From the NCBI RefSeq assembly GCF_014212055.1, contig NZ_JACJVO010000008.1:121923-185922 (forward strand): a DNA stretch of 64,000 nt, written 5' to 3'. Shown here piece after piece: positions 1 through 8,989 of the stretch. The notes under the pieces are model-generated. The model was given only the letters and a program-made list of their open reading frames with translations. It ran no database searches and was not told where the DNA came from. Made by a program: the position numbers and the translations under genes. Source of the DNA: Cohnella zeiphila. Lineage in GTDB: Bacteria; Bacillota; Bacilli; Paenibacillales; Paenibacillaceae. Each line of letters opens with the position of its first letter. Position 1 is the first letter of the stretch.

Positions 1-1731
1 CCTGTCGCCGCGATCACGGATTACCTGCTGCCGGACCGGAATATTCTGGTGAGAGAGGTCGAAGCGGACGCCGAGCTTCGATTCCGCGCCGTTCCGCTGC
101 CGGGCGTACGTCCGGTTGCCGTCGGCCGCGTTCTCGACGGAGAGGAGAAGGTTCCGGACGCGTCCTCCTATCTGTTTAGCTATACGAAAGGCCTCGCGTT
201 TCTAGCCTACGATCCGGTGACGGAGGAAGTCGATCTGCTCGTAACGGTAGACGGAAGCGGATCGTGGGAGGACGCGGGGGACGGAGGTCCGGTCGTCCGG
301 CTGCGTCCGGGGAAGAGCCGGATCGCGTTCGCCGCGGGGACCCGGTATCCGGATCTGCTGCGGGACACGGAGCGGGTTCTGGCCGATTCGGACGGTACTT
401 ATCTGACGCGGACGAAAGCGTACTGGCGGAGATACGCCGGGAGGCGGACGGACTTCGCCGCGCTGATTCCGGCCGGCCACCCGCAGAGGGCGGCGATGCT
501 GGAAGCGATCGACAGCGTGTCCGTGCTGCTGAAGTGCCAGCATTCCTCGTCCGGCGGCGTCGTTCCCGGCCACCGGTATAGCCCGATGGCGTACGTCCGG
601 GACATGGCCGGCGTGCTGCGCGGCTATCTGGCGCTCGGGTACCGTGAGGAAGCCGAGTCGATTCTGCGATTCTGGCAGCGGAAGTGGGAACGGTTCGGGA
701 ACCTCGAGAACGCCGAAGGGATGGGCGACGATTCGGTCCGGCTCAGCGGCGGCAACAACGAGGTGGAAGTGCCGGCGCTGCTGATTCTGTGCGCCTTCGA
801 ATACGCCCGGCAGACGAAGGACGAATCGCTGCTGGAGGACCTGTGGCCGATGATGGACTGGGCGTTCTCGGTCCAGCTCGGCCATCTGGCCGGCGGCATG
901 CTCGAATTCAGCAGCGACGAGACGTACATGGCCGGCGGCATCATTCCCCGGCACCTGATGTTTCAGGGCTCCGCCGAAGCGACGCTGCTGTTCGCGACGG
1001 GCGGGGCCCAGCTGCTCGGCTGGGCGGAGAAGCGCGGGCTGCTGGCCGGCGGGAAACGGGAACGGTACCGGGAGAAGCTGGGGGAGGCCGAACGGCTGTT
1101 CAAGGCGAATTTTATGCCGGACGGCACGCTCTGCGCCAACCAGCCGAAGCGGGTGGAGCTGGCCGGCAAGCCCCGGTACCAGTTCGGGTTCTGCGACGCC
1201 CACGGCCGGCTGGACGGAAAGCTGGTCAACCGCTGGATCGAGCGGCAGGAGCAAGGGTATTACCTGTGCGCGGAGTGCAAGGGAAGGGCGATGCCGGAAC
1301 CGGAAGTCGACGAGGGAAGGCTCTACGAGCTGAATTCCGTCAACCTGCTGCCGCTCTACTTCGGCAGCGATCTGCTCGCGCCGGAGGAAGCGGCCGCCGT
1401 GGCGAGGCGGGGCATCGGCCGGTTCGCCGCGACCGGCGTCATTCCGTCCGATATCGGCGGCACTCGCGCGCTCGGCTATGACTGCGGCCTGATGCTGTAC
1501 AACGCCGTCGCGCTTGGCGACCCGATTCGGGATCGCTTGCTGGACAAGGCGCTCGGCCTGCTTGATCCGACGGGCGCGTGGGCGGAATATTACGACGATG
1601 ACCGGCCGGCGGATTGCTGCCGCGCCCGGCCTTGGGAGAGCGCCATGAATATCGAAGGCGTGACGGCGTACATCCGTTCGCTGAATTTCCACGGGGAGGC
1701 GGAAGCCGATGAACAAAGTGCTGATCGTTGA
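1..1731 (+). CDS. Glycoside hydrolase-like protein, six-hairpin fold (5' end outside the window)
   Basis: The reading frame is open from base 1, so the gene starts upstream and only the last 576 codons are visible. The visible protein starts with a beta-rich segment and continues as repeated Trp/Gly/acidic helix pairs (for example LDYIVK-free stretches such as LAGGMLEFSSDETYMAGG and GSAEATLLFATGGAQLL), which resembles the (alpha/alpha)6 barrel of six-hairpin glycosidases. I cannot name the GH family or point to the catalytic acids. No signal peptide can be judged because the N-terminus is missing. Its last 23 bases overlap the start of the response regulator at 1709, so the two are translationally coupled. 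This suggests that the enzyme belongs to the sugar response controlled by that regulator. GTG at 49 is a possible internal start but has no ribosome site. Confidence 0.6.
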   Translation, partial: PVAAITDYLLPDRNILVREVEADAELRFRAVPLPGVRPVAVGRVLDGEEKVPDASSYLFSYTKGLAFLAYDPVTEEVDLLVTVDGSGSWEDAGDGGPVVRLRPGKSRIAFAAGTRYPDLLRDTERVLADSDGTYLTRTKAYWRRYAGRRTDFAALIPAGHPQRAAMLEAIDSVSVLLKCQHSSSGGVVPGHRYSPMAYVRDMAGVLRGYLALGYREEAESILRFWQRKWERFGNLENAEGMGDDSVRLSGGNNEVEVPALLILCAFEYARQTKDESLLEDLWPMMDWAFSVQLGHLAGGMLEFSSDETYMAGGIIPRHLMFQGSAEATLLFATGGAQLLGWAEKRGLLAGGKRERYREKLGEAERLFKANFMPDGTLCANQPKRVELAGKPRYQFGFCDAHGRLDGKLVNRWIERQEQGYYLCAECKGRAMPEPEVDEGRLYELNSVNLLPLYFGSDLLAPEEAAAVARRGIGRFAATGVIPSDIGGTRALGYDCGLMLYNAVALGDPIRDRLLDKALGLLDPTGAWAEYYDDDRPADCCRARPWESAMNIEGVTAYIRSLNFHGEAEADEQSADR

Positions 1732-3130
1732 CGACGAGAAGCTCGTCCGTCAGGGTATCATGACGACTTTTCCTTGGGGCAAGCACGGCTTCGAGGTGGC
1801 CTGCAGCGCGGGCAGCGGCGAACAGGCGCTGGAACTGCTCGAACGGGAGGAAGTCGACCTGCTGGTGACCGACCTGGCGATGAATGGAATGTCGGGCCTG
1901 GAGCTGATCAAGCGGGCGCGGCAGCTGCGCCGCGACTTGCCGGTCGTCGTGCTGACCTGTCACGACAACTTCCGCTACATTCAGGAAGCGATGCGCCTCG
2001 GGGTGCTCGATTATATCGTCAAAACGGAGATCGAAGACGAAGTGGTGGACGAGACGCTCATGCGGATCGCCGGCAAGCTGAACGGAGAGCAATCGGCGGA
2101 CGGGGGAGCGCCGCAAGGTCCGGCGCCCGGGGAACCTGCCCGCGAAGGGCTTCTGCTCTGCGGTCCGGCCCGGTCGAGCATGCCGGCGGATCTGCTGGCG
2201 CCGGGAGACCGGGAAGGATGGGCCGGCCAGCTGGCGGAAGTGGATGCGGCGACGTGGCTGCTCCGGACGACCGGCGCCGAGGCCGACCGCTGGATGGCCA
2301 AGCTTGCGCCCGCGCTGGAGGAAGGCGGATGGATCTGCGTCCGGCTGACCGGCATCGACGGGGAGGACGATCGCGACGCGGCGGCCAAGCTGAGGCGGTT
2401 CCGCCGCCGCGCGCTGTTCTACCGCCCGGATCGAGCGGCCGGAACGATCGCGTGGCGCGATCTTCCCGAGGCTGGAGAGGCGGGAGAGGAGGACGGCGAA
2501 GCGGCAGCCCGCCTTCGGACCGTTTGGAACCGCTCGGACTGGGTACATGACGAGGAGCTGTTCGAGCGGCAGCTTCGCCGCACGGCCGAAGCCGGCTTGG
2601 ACGCGGAAGAGCTGCGCAGCCTGTTCTATCCGGTCGCGCTGGAATGGGAACGCCTGTTGAACGCCGGGGTTCTCAAGGGATTTCTCGGCTTGGCGGATGC
2701 GGGACTCTATTGGGCGGAATGGGAGGCCTGGCTGCGGGACTTCCGCGCCGCGATCCGCCGCGCCGCCGGACGGAACGCGACCCGGCAGATCGCGGACGCG
2801 ATCCTGCAGGCCGCCGAGCGAATCCGGACGGGGGGCGATCTGGAGATCAGCGAGGAGGAGATGGCCAGAGCCGCGAACATGAGCCGGGGCTACTTCAGCA
2901 AGTCGTTCAAGAAAGTAACCGGCCGATCCTACGGCGAATACGTCCGGCTCGTCAAGCTGGAGCGGGCCAAGGAGATGCTTCTGCGCACGGACGAGCCGAT
3001 CACCCGCGTGGCGGAGCTGTGCGGCTTCAGCGATTACCGTCATTTCAGCCGCGTGTTCCGCGATTATACCGGCAAGCTGCCGACCGATTATCGCAAAGCC
3101 GGCGCGGGGGACGGGCGTCCCGAAGTGTGA
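1709..3130 (+). CDS. AraC-type response regulator (YesN family)
   Basis: A 473-residue two-domain regulator. Residues 1-120 are a CheY-like receiver with the acidic pair D8/D9, the phosphoacceptor D55 (LLVTDLAMNGM) and the conserved Lys in YIVKTEIE. A linker of about 240 residues follows, then a C-terminal AraC/XylS double helix-turn-helix (residues 370-465, with MSRGYFSKSFKKVTG and ELCGFSDYRHFSRVFRDYTG). Such proteins bind direct repeats upstream of sugar transport operons after phosphorylation by a YesM-type kinase. No kinase gene adjoins it in this window: the upstream neighbour is the glycosidase, which it overlaps by 23 bases. The kinase may lie farther upstream. The binding-protein gene starting 156 bases downstream is its likely target. 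Confidence 0.9.
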   Translation: MNKVLIVDDEKLVRQGIMTTFPWGKHGFEVACSAGSGEQALELLEREEVDLLVTDLAMNGMSGLELIKRARQLRRDLPVVVLTCHDNFRYIQEAMRLGVLDYIVKTEIEDEVVDETLMRIAGKLNGEQSADGGAPQGPAPGEPAREGLLLCGPARSSMPADLLAPGDREGWAGQLAEVDAATWLLRTTGAEADRWMAKLAPALEEGGWICVRLTGIDGEDDRDAAAKLRRFRRRALFYRPDRAAGTIAWRDLPEAGEAGEEDGEAAARLRTVWNRSDWVHDEELFERQLRRTAEAGLDAEELRSLFYPVALEWERLLNAGVLKGFLGLADAGLYWAEWEAWLRDFRAAIRRAAGRNATRQIADAILQAAERIRTGGDLEISEEEMARAANMSRGYFSKSFKKVTGRSYGEYVRLVKLERAKEMLLRTDEPITRVAELCGFSDYRHFSRVFRDYTGKLPTDYRKAGAGDGRPEV

Positions 3131-3228
3131 ATCCGGTGCCCGCCGGTGTGAACGGCGTTCCCGCAACCGGTTACAAAAACCGCACGAATCGAACGCTCCC
3201 TTGCCTATAACCTTCGGAAGCCTTCCCG

Positions 3229-3277
3229 TAGAATAAGGCTGTAAGGGGTTTCAACAAAAATACAGTCATCGAAGGGG
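3229..3277 (+). promoter_or_regulatory. Putative -10 box and ribosome site of the first importer operon
   Basis: A TAGAAT -10 hexamer lies at 3229-3234, but the position 17 bases upstream (3206-3211, TATAAC) is not a -35 box, which suits an activator-dependent promoter. The Shine-Dalgarno GAAGGGG is at 3271-3277. It touches the TTG at 3278 but stands 9 bases before the TTG at 3287, so 3287 is the better start. Confidence 0.4.
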
Positions 3278-3286
3278 TTGTTCGTA

Positions 3287-5029
3287 TTGCCAAAGACTAG
3301 TTGGAGGAAGCCCGTCCTGCTGGCGATGCCGGCGATGCTGCTCGCCTTGGCCGCCTGCTCGAGCGGCGGCTCGTCCGATTCGAATTCCGCTTCGCCGTCC
3401 GCCAGCCCTTCCGCAGCGGAATCTGCAAGCGCCTCCGCAAGCGCTTCCGCTTCGCCGGCCAAGGATCCATGGGGACCGCTTCCGGAGAAGACGACCGTCA
3501 ATATTTTCAAAGTGGAGCCCGACGGAGGCCCGGACTTCCTCGCTCTGCCGGAAGGCGAGACGATTACGAATAACCGTTATATCAAGGCCATCGACGAGAA
3601 GTTCAACCTCGACGTCAAATTCCCGATCGACGTGAAAGGCGGGGCGGCCGGCGAGGAGAAGGGCAACCTGATGATCGCCAGCAACGACATCACCGACGTC
3701 ATGATCGTCGGCTACAACCAATACTTGCAGATGATCGATAACGGCATGCTGGCCGATCTGACGCAATCATACAACGACTACGCTTCTCCGCAGATGAAGG
3801 AGGTTCTGCAGACGGACGGCGGCAAGGCGCTCGAGCTGGCGACCGTCGACGGCAAGCTGTACGGCATTCCGACAATGGGCACGGTTCACAATTCCGACCC
3901 GCTGATCTGGCTGCGCAAGGACTGGCTCGACAAGCTCGGCCTGCAGCCTCCGAAGACGGTGGACGACCTGGTCGCCATTCTGAAGGCGTTCAAGGACCAG
4001 GACCCGGACGGCGACGGCAAGGCGGACACGATCGGCCTGCCGGGCGTGGACAAATTCGCGAAGACCTCGGCCGACGGCGCCCCCGCCTTCTACGGCTACG
4101 ACGCGATCTTCAGCGCGTTCAAGGCGTACACCGGCACTTGGGTCAAGGGCTCGGACGGCACCGTCCAGTACGGCTCCATCCAGCCGCAGACGAAGGACGC
4201 GCTGGCCAAGCTGAACGAGATGTACCAGGCGGGCGTCATCCCGAAGGATTTCGCCATCATGAAGAACGAGCAGGCCTCGGAGAAAGTCGCGTCCAACACG
4301 GCCGGCGCCTTCTTCGGTCCGTGGTGGGCCGGCTGGGATCCGCTGACTTCCGCGATCAAGAACGATCCGAAGGCAGACTGGCGGGCTTACTCCCTGCTCG
4401 ATACGGACGGCAAGTCGAGATCGCTGCAGGAGACGCCGATCGGCTCCATCGCCGTCGTAAAGAAGGGCTTCAAGTACCCGGAAGCGATGATCAAGATGGT
4501 CAACTACGGCTACCAGGTGCAGCTCGACGATCCGGCGGTGGCCGGCGGCGATCCTTATCAGGGACTGACGATGCCGAACTGGCAGACGCTTCCGGTGCCG
4601 CTCGCGCTGTGGCGCGCCGACTCCGTCATCCTGGACCATACCGGCGTCGTGGCCGCCTCCAAGGGAGAAGAGCTGCCGAAGGTCGGGGCGGCGACGCTCC
4701 AGAACTACAAGACCCAAGGCGGCTACTGGAGCAAGGGCCTCGACTGGTTGCGCCAGAACCCGGACTCCTACGGCGAACCGCTCTCGCGGGTGTACGGCGT
4801 GGACCCGATCGTCGAGAACGATACCGAGCCGGTCTACAGCGAATATTACGGCGTCACCCATACGATGGAGCAGAAGATGACCAACCTCGACAAGCTGGAG
4901 ATCGATTCGTTCATCAAGATCATCACGGGCGAGAAGCCGCTCGACTACTTCGACGAGTTCGTCTCCCAGTGGAAGAAGCTCGGCGGCGACCAGATCACCA
5001 AGGAAGTCAACGAAGCGCTGGAGAAGTGA
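3287..5029 (+). CDS. Carbohydrate ABC transporter, extracellular solute-binding lipoprotein
   Basis: A 580-residue lipoprotein that captures a sugar outside the membrane and hands it to the two permeases that follow. It has a signal peptide with a hydrophobic core and a lipobox ending LALAAC, then an Ala/Ser/Pro-rich flexible linker. The mature part is of the long LipO/AlgQ type, with an EF-hand-like calcium loop (DPDGDGKAD, about residue 241). The TTG start at 3287 was chosen from its spacing to GAAGGGG; TTG 3278 would add three residues. A stem-loop follows at 5061-5097, before the first permease. The ligand is unknown. The alpha-galactosidase downstream points to an alpha-galactoside or a related oligosaccharide. 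Confidence 0.9.
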   Translation: MPKTSWRKPVLLAMPAMLLALAACSSGGSSDSNSASPSASPSAAESASASASASASPAKDPWGPLPEKTTVNIFKVEPDGGPDFLALPEGETITNNRYIKAIDEKFNLDVKFPIDVKGGAAGEEKGNLMIASNDITDVMIVGYNQYLQMIDNGMLADLTQSYNDYASPQMKEVLQTDGGKALELATVDGKLYGIPTMGTVHNSDPLIWLRKDWLDKLGLQPPKTVDDLVAILKAFKDQDPDGDGKADTIGLPGVDKFAKTSADGAPAFYGYDAIFSAFKAYTGTWVKGSDGTVQYGSIQPQTKDALAKLNEMYQAGVIPKDFAIMKNEQASEKVASNTAGAFFGPWWAGWDPLTSAIKNDPKADWRAYSLLDTDGKSRSLQETPIGSIAVVKKGFKYPEAMIKMVNYGYQVQLDDPAVAGGDPYQGLTMPNWQTLPVPLALWRADSVILDHTGVVAASKGEELPKVGAATLQNYKTQGGYWSKGLDWLRQNPDSYGEPLSRVYGVDPIVENDTEPVYSEYYGVTHTMEQKMTNLDKLEIDSFIKIITGEKPLDYFDEFVSQWKKLGGDQITKEVNEALEK

Positions 5030-5060
5030 AGCCTGCCGCACCGACATAAAGGGGCAAGCG

Positions 5061-5097
5061 GACGAGAGCGCTGCGCGTCATGCGCCGCGCTTTCGTC
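5061..5097 (+). other. Stem-loop between binding-protein and permease genes
   Basis: GACGAgAGCGCtGCGC pairs with GCGCcGCGCTtTCGTC around a GTCAT loop. There is no T-run, so it is not a classical terminator. Such hairpins often stabilise the binding-protein part of an mRNA or cause partial termination, giving more binding protein than permease. Confidence 0.6.
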
Positions 5098-5154
5098 AAA
5101 CCAAAAGAGTTGCCGGGCTAATCTATTCCCTAGGCTTCCGAAAGAGGGCCGATC

Positions 5155-6042
5155 ATGAGAAACAAACTGGCGATACACTACCACGTCATGCTCATCCCCG
5201 CGATCGTCATTCTGGGCCTGTTCAGCATCTATCCGCTCTTCGGGCTGATGATCGCGTTCGAGGACTTCAAGCCGGGCCGGGGCATCTGGCATTCTCCGTT
5301 CGTCGGCTGGGAAAATTTTCAGTACGTGTTCATGCTGCCGGACATCAAGCAGATTTTCTACAACACCGTTTCGATCGCCATCATGAAAATCGTCTTCACG
5401 CAGCTGTTCGCGATCGTGTTCGCTTTGCTGCTCAATGAAGTGAAGAACCTGCTTTTCAAAAAAACGGTCCAAACGATCGTCTACCTGCCCCACTTTATCT
5501 CCTGGGTGCTCCTGGGCGGCATCATCATCAACGTGCTGTCGCTGGACGGCATCGTGAACGAGGCGCTGCAGGCGATCGGGATTCCGCCGATCTTCTTCCT
5601 GGGCAGCAACCACTGGTTCCCCGGCGTGATGGTCGGAACGCACGTCTGGCAGGAATTCGGCTTCTCCGCCATCGTCTACCTGGCCGCGCTGACCGGCATC
5701 AACCCGAGCTTGTACGAAGCGGCGGCCATCGACGGCGCCGGACGCTTCAAGCGGCTGCTTCATATCAGCCTGCCCGGCATTACGGCCACCATCATTCTGC
5801 TCCTGACGCTGGACTTGCAGAACGTGCTCAACGCCGGGTTCGAGCAGATTCTGAACCTGTACAACCCGATGGTGTACCAGTCGGGCGACATTATCGACAC
5901 GTACGTGTACCGCGCCGGCCTTCGGGAATTCCAGTACGAGCTCGGAACGGCCGTAGGCTTGTTGAAATCGGCCGTCAGCTTCGTCCTGATCGCCATCTCT
6001 TATTTCCTGGCGTCCAAGTTCGCCAATTACCGCATTTTCTAA
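5155..6042 (+). CDS. Sugar ABC transporter permease (LplB type)
   Basis: A 295-residue inner-membrane permease of the CUT1 family with about six hydrophobic segments, starting at residues 15-35 (a short cytoplasmic N-terminus before the first helix). The cytoplasmic EAA loop that docks the ATPase is visible as YEAAAIDGAGRFKRLLHISLP, around residue 185. It pairs with the next gene to form the membrane channel. ATG 5155 follows the ribosome site AAAGAGGG. No ATP-binding subunit is encoded in this operon. Confidence 0.92.
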   Translation: MRNKLAIHYHVMLIPAIVILGLFSIYPLFGLMIAFEDFKPGRGIWHSPFVGWENFQYVFMLPDIKQIFYNTVSIAIMKIVFTQLFAIVFALLLNEVKNLLFKKTVQTIVYLPHFISWVLLGGIIINVLSLDGIVNEALQAIGIPPIFFLGSNHWFPGVMVGTHVWQEFGFSAIVYLAALTGINPSLYEAAAIDGAGRFKRLLHISLPGITATIILLLTLDLQNVLNAGFEQILNLYNPMVYQSGDIIDTYVYRAGLREFQYELGTAVGLLKSAVSFVLIAISYFLASKFANYRIF

Positions 6043-6058
6043 GGAGGAGCGAGCGGCA

Positions 6059-6949
6059 ATGGTCAAAAGCTTCCGGACAACCGACCGCGTCTTCGACGTC
6101 ATCATCGTGGCCGTCCTCACCCTCCTCTCCTTGAGCACCTTGCTGCCGCTCGTCCACATCGTGGCCGAATCGTTCAGCGACAAAGCGGCGGTCGCGGGCG
6201 GCCTGGTCACGTTCTACCCGCGGCATTTCACGCTCGTCGCCTATCGCGCCGTCATGTCGGACCACGCCTTCTTCCGGGCGTTCCTCGTCTCGGTCGAACG
6301 GGTGCTGCTCGGAGGCGGCTTGCAGTTCGCGTTCACGATTCTGACGGCCTACGCCTTGTCCCGGCCGACTTCGGAATTCCGGTCGCGCAACGCGTATATG
6401 TGGATACTCGTGTTCACGATGATTTTCAGCGGCGGGATGATCCCGTTCTACCTGACGATTCGCGACCTGCACCTGCTGGACACGATGGCGGCCCTTGTGC
6501 TGCCCACCGCCGTTCCGGTGTTCAACGTGGTCGTGCTGATGAATTTTTTCAAGAGCTTGCCCAAAGAGCTGGACGAGGCGGCCCTGATCGACGGAGCCGG
6601 GCCTTGGTACCGGATGGTCTCCCTGTATGTGCCGCTGTCGCTGCCGTCGATCGCGACGGTCACGCTGTTCAGCGTCGTCGGGCATTGGAACGCGTTTTTC
6701 GACGGGATGCTGCTCATGAACAGCCCCGACAAGTACCCGCTGCAGACGTATTTGAACCAGATCATCGTCCAGGCTTCCCAGCCGCAGTCGCATCTGACGC
6801 CGGACCAGATCAAGCAGCTCTCCCAGCTGTCGGACCGGACGGTCAATTCGGCGAAGATCCTGGTCAGCCTCGTGCCGATTCTGATCGTGTACCCGTTCTT
6901 GCAGCGGTATTTCGTCACGGGGATGACGCTCGGCTCGGTCAAGGAATGA
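6059..6949 (+). CDS. Sugar ABC transporter permease (YtcP type)
   Basis: A 296-residue second permease of the importer, about six transmembrane helices. Its EAA loop, DEAALIDGAGPWYRMVSLYVPLS, lies near residue 177. The start has the site AAGGAGGAG just upstream, 16 bases after the previous stop. It ends in the usual YtcP-type C-terminus (QRYFVTGMTLGSVKE). It forms a heterodimeric channel with the preceding permease and would need a shared MsmX-like ATPase. Confidence 0.92.
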   Translation: MVKSFRTTDRVFDVIIVAVLTLLSLSTLLPLVHIVAESFSDKAAVAGGLVTFYPRHFTLVAYRAVMSDHAFFRAFLVSVERVLLGGGLQFAFTILTAYALSRPTSEFRSRNAYMWILVFTMIFSGGMIPFYLTIRDLHLLDTMAALVLPTAVPVFNVVVLMNFFKSLPKELDEAALIDGAGPWYRMVSLYVPLSLPSIATVTLFSVVGHWNAFFDGMLLMNSPDKYPLQTYLNQIIVQASQPQSHLTPDQIKQLSQLSDRTVNSAKILVSLVPILIVYPFLQRYFVTGMTLGSVKE

Positions 6950-6974
6950 ATCGGACGGATAGGGGGTGGAAGAG

Positions 6975-8945
6975 ATGAATGGATTCGTCGTGACGTACGA
7001 CGGCAAATGCCGTTCGAACGAAGACGGCTTCTCGAAGCGGCAGCCTGCGTCGATTCAAGAGCAGGCGGACGGATCGTCGGTCCGCACGGAAAGCTTCGCG
7101 TCGGACGACGGCGCTTTGAGCGTAGACTCCGTAACGGCGACGTACCCGGACTCCGCCGTCATCCAGCGAAGGATTCGGGTGACGAACCGGTCGGCGCGCA
7201 CCGTTCGCGTTACGAGGCTGGACCCGTTGTGCGGCGTGCTGCCGAAGATGGAGTACACGCTCGATTATTTCGAATCGACCAACGGGCAGGAGTTCTCGCC
7301 GAAGTCGGTGCCGCTGGCGGGAACGAAGGTGCTGGAGACGACGGCGGGGCGGTCATCCAAGGGAATGCACCCTTGGTTCGCGCTGAGCGACGTCCATGGA
7401 GGCGCGCTCGCCGCGGCCGTCGCCTGGTCGGGCAACTGGATCTTCCGCTTCGAGCCGCTGGACGGCGGCGCATACCGGGTAACCGGCGGCATGAGCGATT
7501 GGGCGTTCGCCAAGGAGCTTCGGCCGGGCGAGACGATGGAGAGCGTCCCGGTCCTGTACGCGGCATTGCCGGAAGGCGGCCCGGACGCGGTCTCGGTCGA
7601 ATTCGGCCGCTGGGGCTTGCGGTTCTGGTATCCGCGGAACGAGATGTCCCGCCGCGTGCCCGTCGCTTGGAACCATTGGTGGCCCTACGAGGATTCGGCG
7701 ATCAACGAGGAAGTGTTCCGCGCCAACGTCGACAAGGCGGCGGAGCTCGGCGTCGAGGTGTGCACGCTGGACGCCGGCTGGTTCGGCGAGCCGGACCCGC
7801 ACTGCAACGACCACCTGGGGTGGAGCGAGAACGTGGACTGGGTGCTGAAGCGCGGGGATTGGCACAAGATCAACACGCTTCGTTTTCCGTCCGGCATTCG
7901 ATCCTTATCCGACTATGTGCATGCGAAGGGAATGAAATTCGGCATCTGGTGCGAGATCGAGGCGCTCGGCGTCAAGTCCGACGTCTATGTCGAACGGCCG
8001 GAGCTTCCCGCGTTCCGGGACGGTACTTCGCTCGGCTACGTGTGCCTCGGCAATCCGGACGCCCGGGACTGGGCGTTCGGCGTGCTGGAGAGGCTGATCG
8101 TCGAATACAAGGCGGACTGGATCAAGCTCGACTTCAACCTCGACCCGCGAGCCGGCTGCAACCGGACGGATCACGGGCACGGGGCAGGCGACGGCCTGTA
8201 CGAACACTATCTCGGCTATTACGAGCTGCTGGAGAGGGTGCGGGCGAAATACCCGGACGTCTATCTGGAGAACTGCTCGTCCGGCGGCCTGCGCATCGAC
8301 CTCGGCCTGGCCCGGCATACGCACGGAGCTTTCCTGAGCGACCCGGATTTTACCCGGCATCATCTGCAGCTGTTCTGGGGAGCTTCGCTCATGCTGCATC
8401 CGTCGGCCTGCTTCCACTTCACCTGGTCGCAGACGATCGTGCATTACGACAGCAACCTCGACAAAGATCCGATCAAGCCCGGCATGCCGAGGCACAAATT
8501 CGATTACCTTATCCGCGCCAACATGCTGAACGGCTTCGGCATCTCGTACCGGCTGCCCGAGCTGCCGGACTGGGCTGCCCGGAGGCTTCGCGAGCTGATC
8601 GGGTTCTACAAAGAGACGATGAGGCGCTTCGTCGGGGAAGCGGACATGCATCGGCTGACCGGGCAGACGATCCGGGATGGCCGGGGCGATTCGTGGAACG
8701 CGTTCCTGTACGTCATGGACGGCGCCGAAGAAGCGATGCTGTGCGCGTTCCGGCTGGCCGATTCGGAGCCGGAGCGGCGGCTCCGCCTGGTCGGCCTGGA
8801 CCCGTCGGCGGCATACGAGATTCGCGCGGCGGACGGCGGTTGGACGCAGGAGGAGAGCGGCGCGGCGCTGATCGAAGAAGGGCTGCTGCTCTCCGGCCTG
8901 GAGGAAGAGGCGTCGGAAGTGCTGCTGCTTCGGAAGAAGGCCTGA
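6975..8945 (+). CDS. Alpha-galactosidase, GH36 family
   Basis: A 656-residue cytoplasmic enzyme (no signal peptide) that removes terminal alpha-galactosyl units from imported oligosaccharides. An N-terminal beta-supersandwich is followed by a TIM barrel with the family signatures: VCTLDAGWFG, the nucleophile Asp in WIKLDFN (residue 386), the ENCSSGG motif, and the acid/base Asp in FLSDPDF (about residue 456). A small C-terminal beta domain closes the protein. ATG 6975 lies 8 bases after AGGGGG; GTG 6966 overlaps that site and is less likely. Some GH36 members act on N-acetylgalactosaminides or related sugars, so the exact substrate is open. The position after the importer fits intracellular cleavage. 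Confidence 0.9.
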   Translation: MNGFVVTYDGKCRSNEDGFSKRQPASIQEQADGSSVRTESFASDDGALSVDSVTATYPDSAVIQRRIRVTNRSARTVRVTRLDPLCGVLPKMEYTLDYFESTNGQEFSPKSVPLAGTKVLETTAGRSSKGMHPWFALSDVHGGALAAAVAWSGNWIFRFEPLDGGAYRVTGGMSDWAFAKELRPGETMESVPVLYAALPEGGPDAVSVEFGRWGLRFWYPRNEMSRRVPVAWNHWWPYEDSAINEEVFRANVDKAAELGVEVCTLDAGWFGEPDPHCNDHLGWSENVDWVLKRGDWHKINTLRFPSGIRSLSDYVHAKGMKFGIWCEIEALGVKSDVYVERPELPAFRDGTSLGYVCLGNPDARDWAFGVLERLIVEYKADWIKLDFNLDPRAGCNRTDHGHGAGDGLYEHYLGYYELLERVRAKYPDVYLENCSSGGLRIDLGLARHTHGAFLSDPDFTRHHLQLFWGASLMLHPSACFHFTWSQTIVHYDSNLDKDPIKPGMPRHKFDYLIRANMLNGFGISYRLPELPDWAARRLRELIGFYKETMRRFVGEADMHRLTGQTIRDGRGDSWNAFLYVMDGAEEAMLCAFRLADSEPERRLRLVGLDPSAAYEIRAADGGWTQEESGAALIEEGLLLSGLEEEASEVLLLRKKA

Positions 8946-8989
8946 TAGGTCGCACGGGCAATGGACAACGGGCAGGGGAGAGAGACCGC

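Noticed and set aside
202..1716. Long - strand frame opposite the glycosidase gene, and similar long antisense frames such as 1439-3166, 3767-5047, 8606-10039, 26180-28003, 30419-32227 and 56491-58122
   Set aside because: They are shadows caused by high GC at codon position 3. They show Arg/Ala/Gln-rich nonsense, no domains and no ribosome sites.
7007..8989. In-frame extension that would make the dehydratase a 1033-residue protein
   Set aside because: The extension is the out-of-frame shadow of the GH36 gene. The true start at 8990 has a ribosome site and the family N-terminus.
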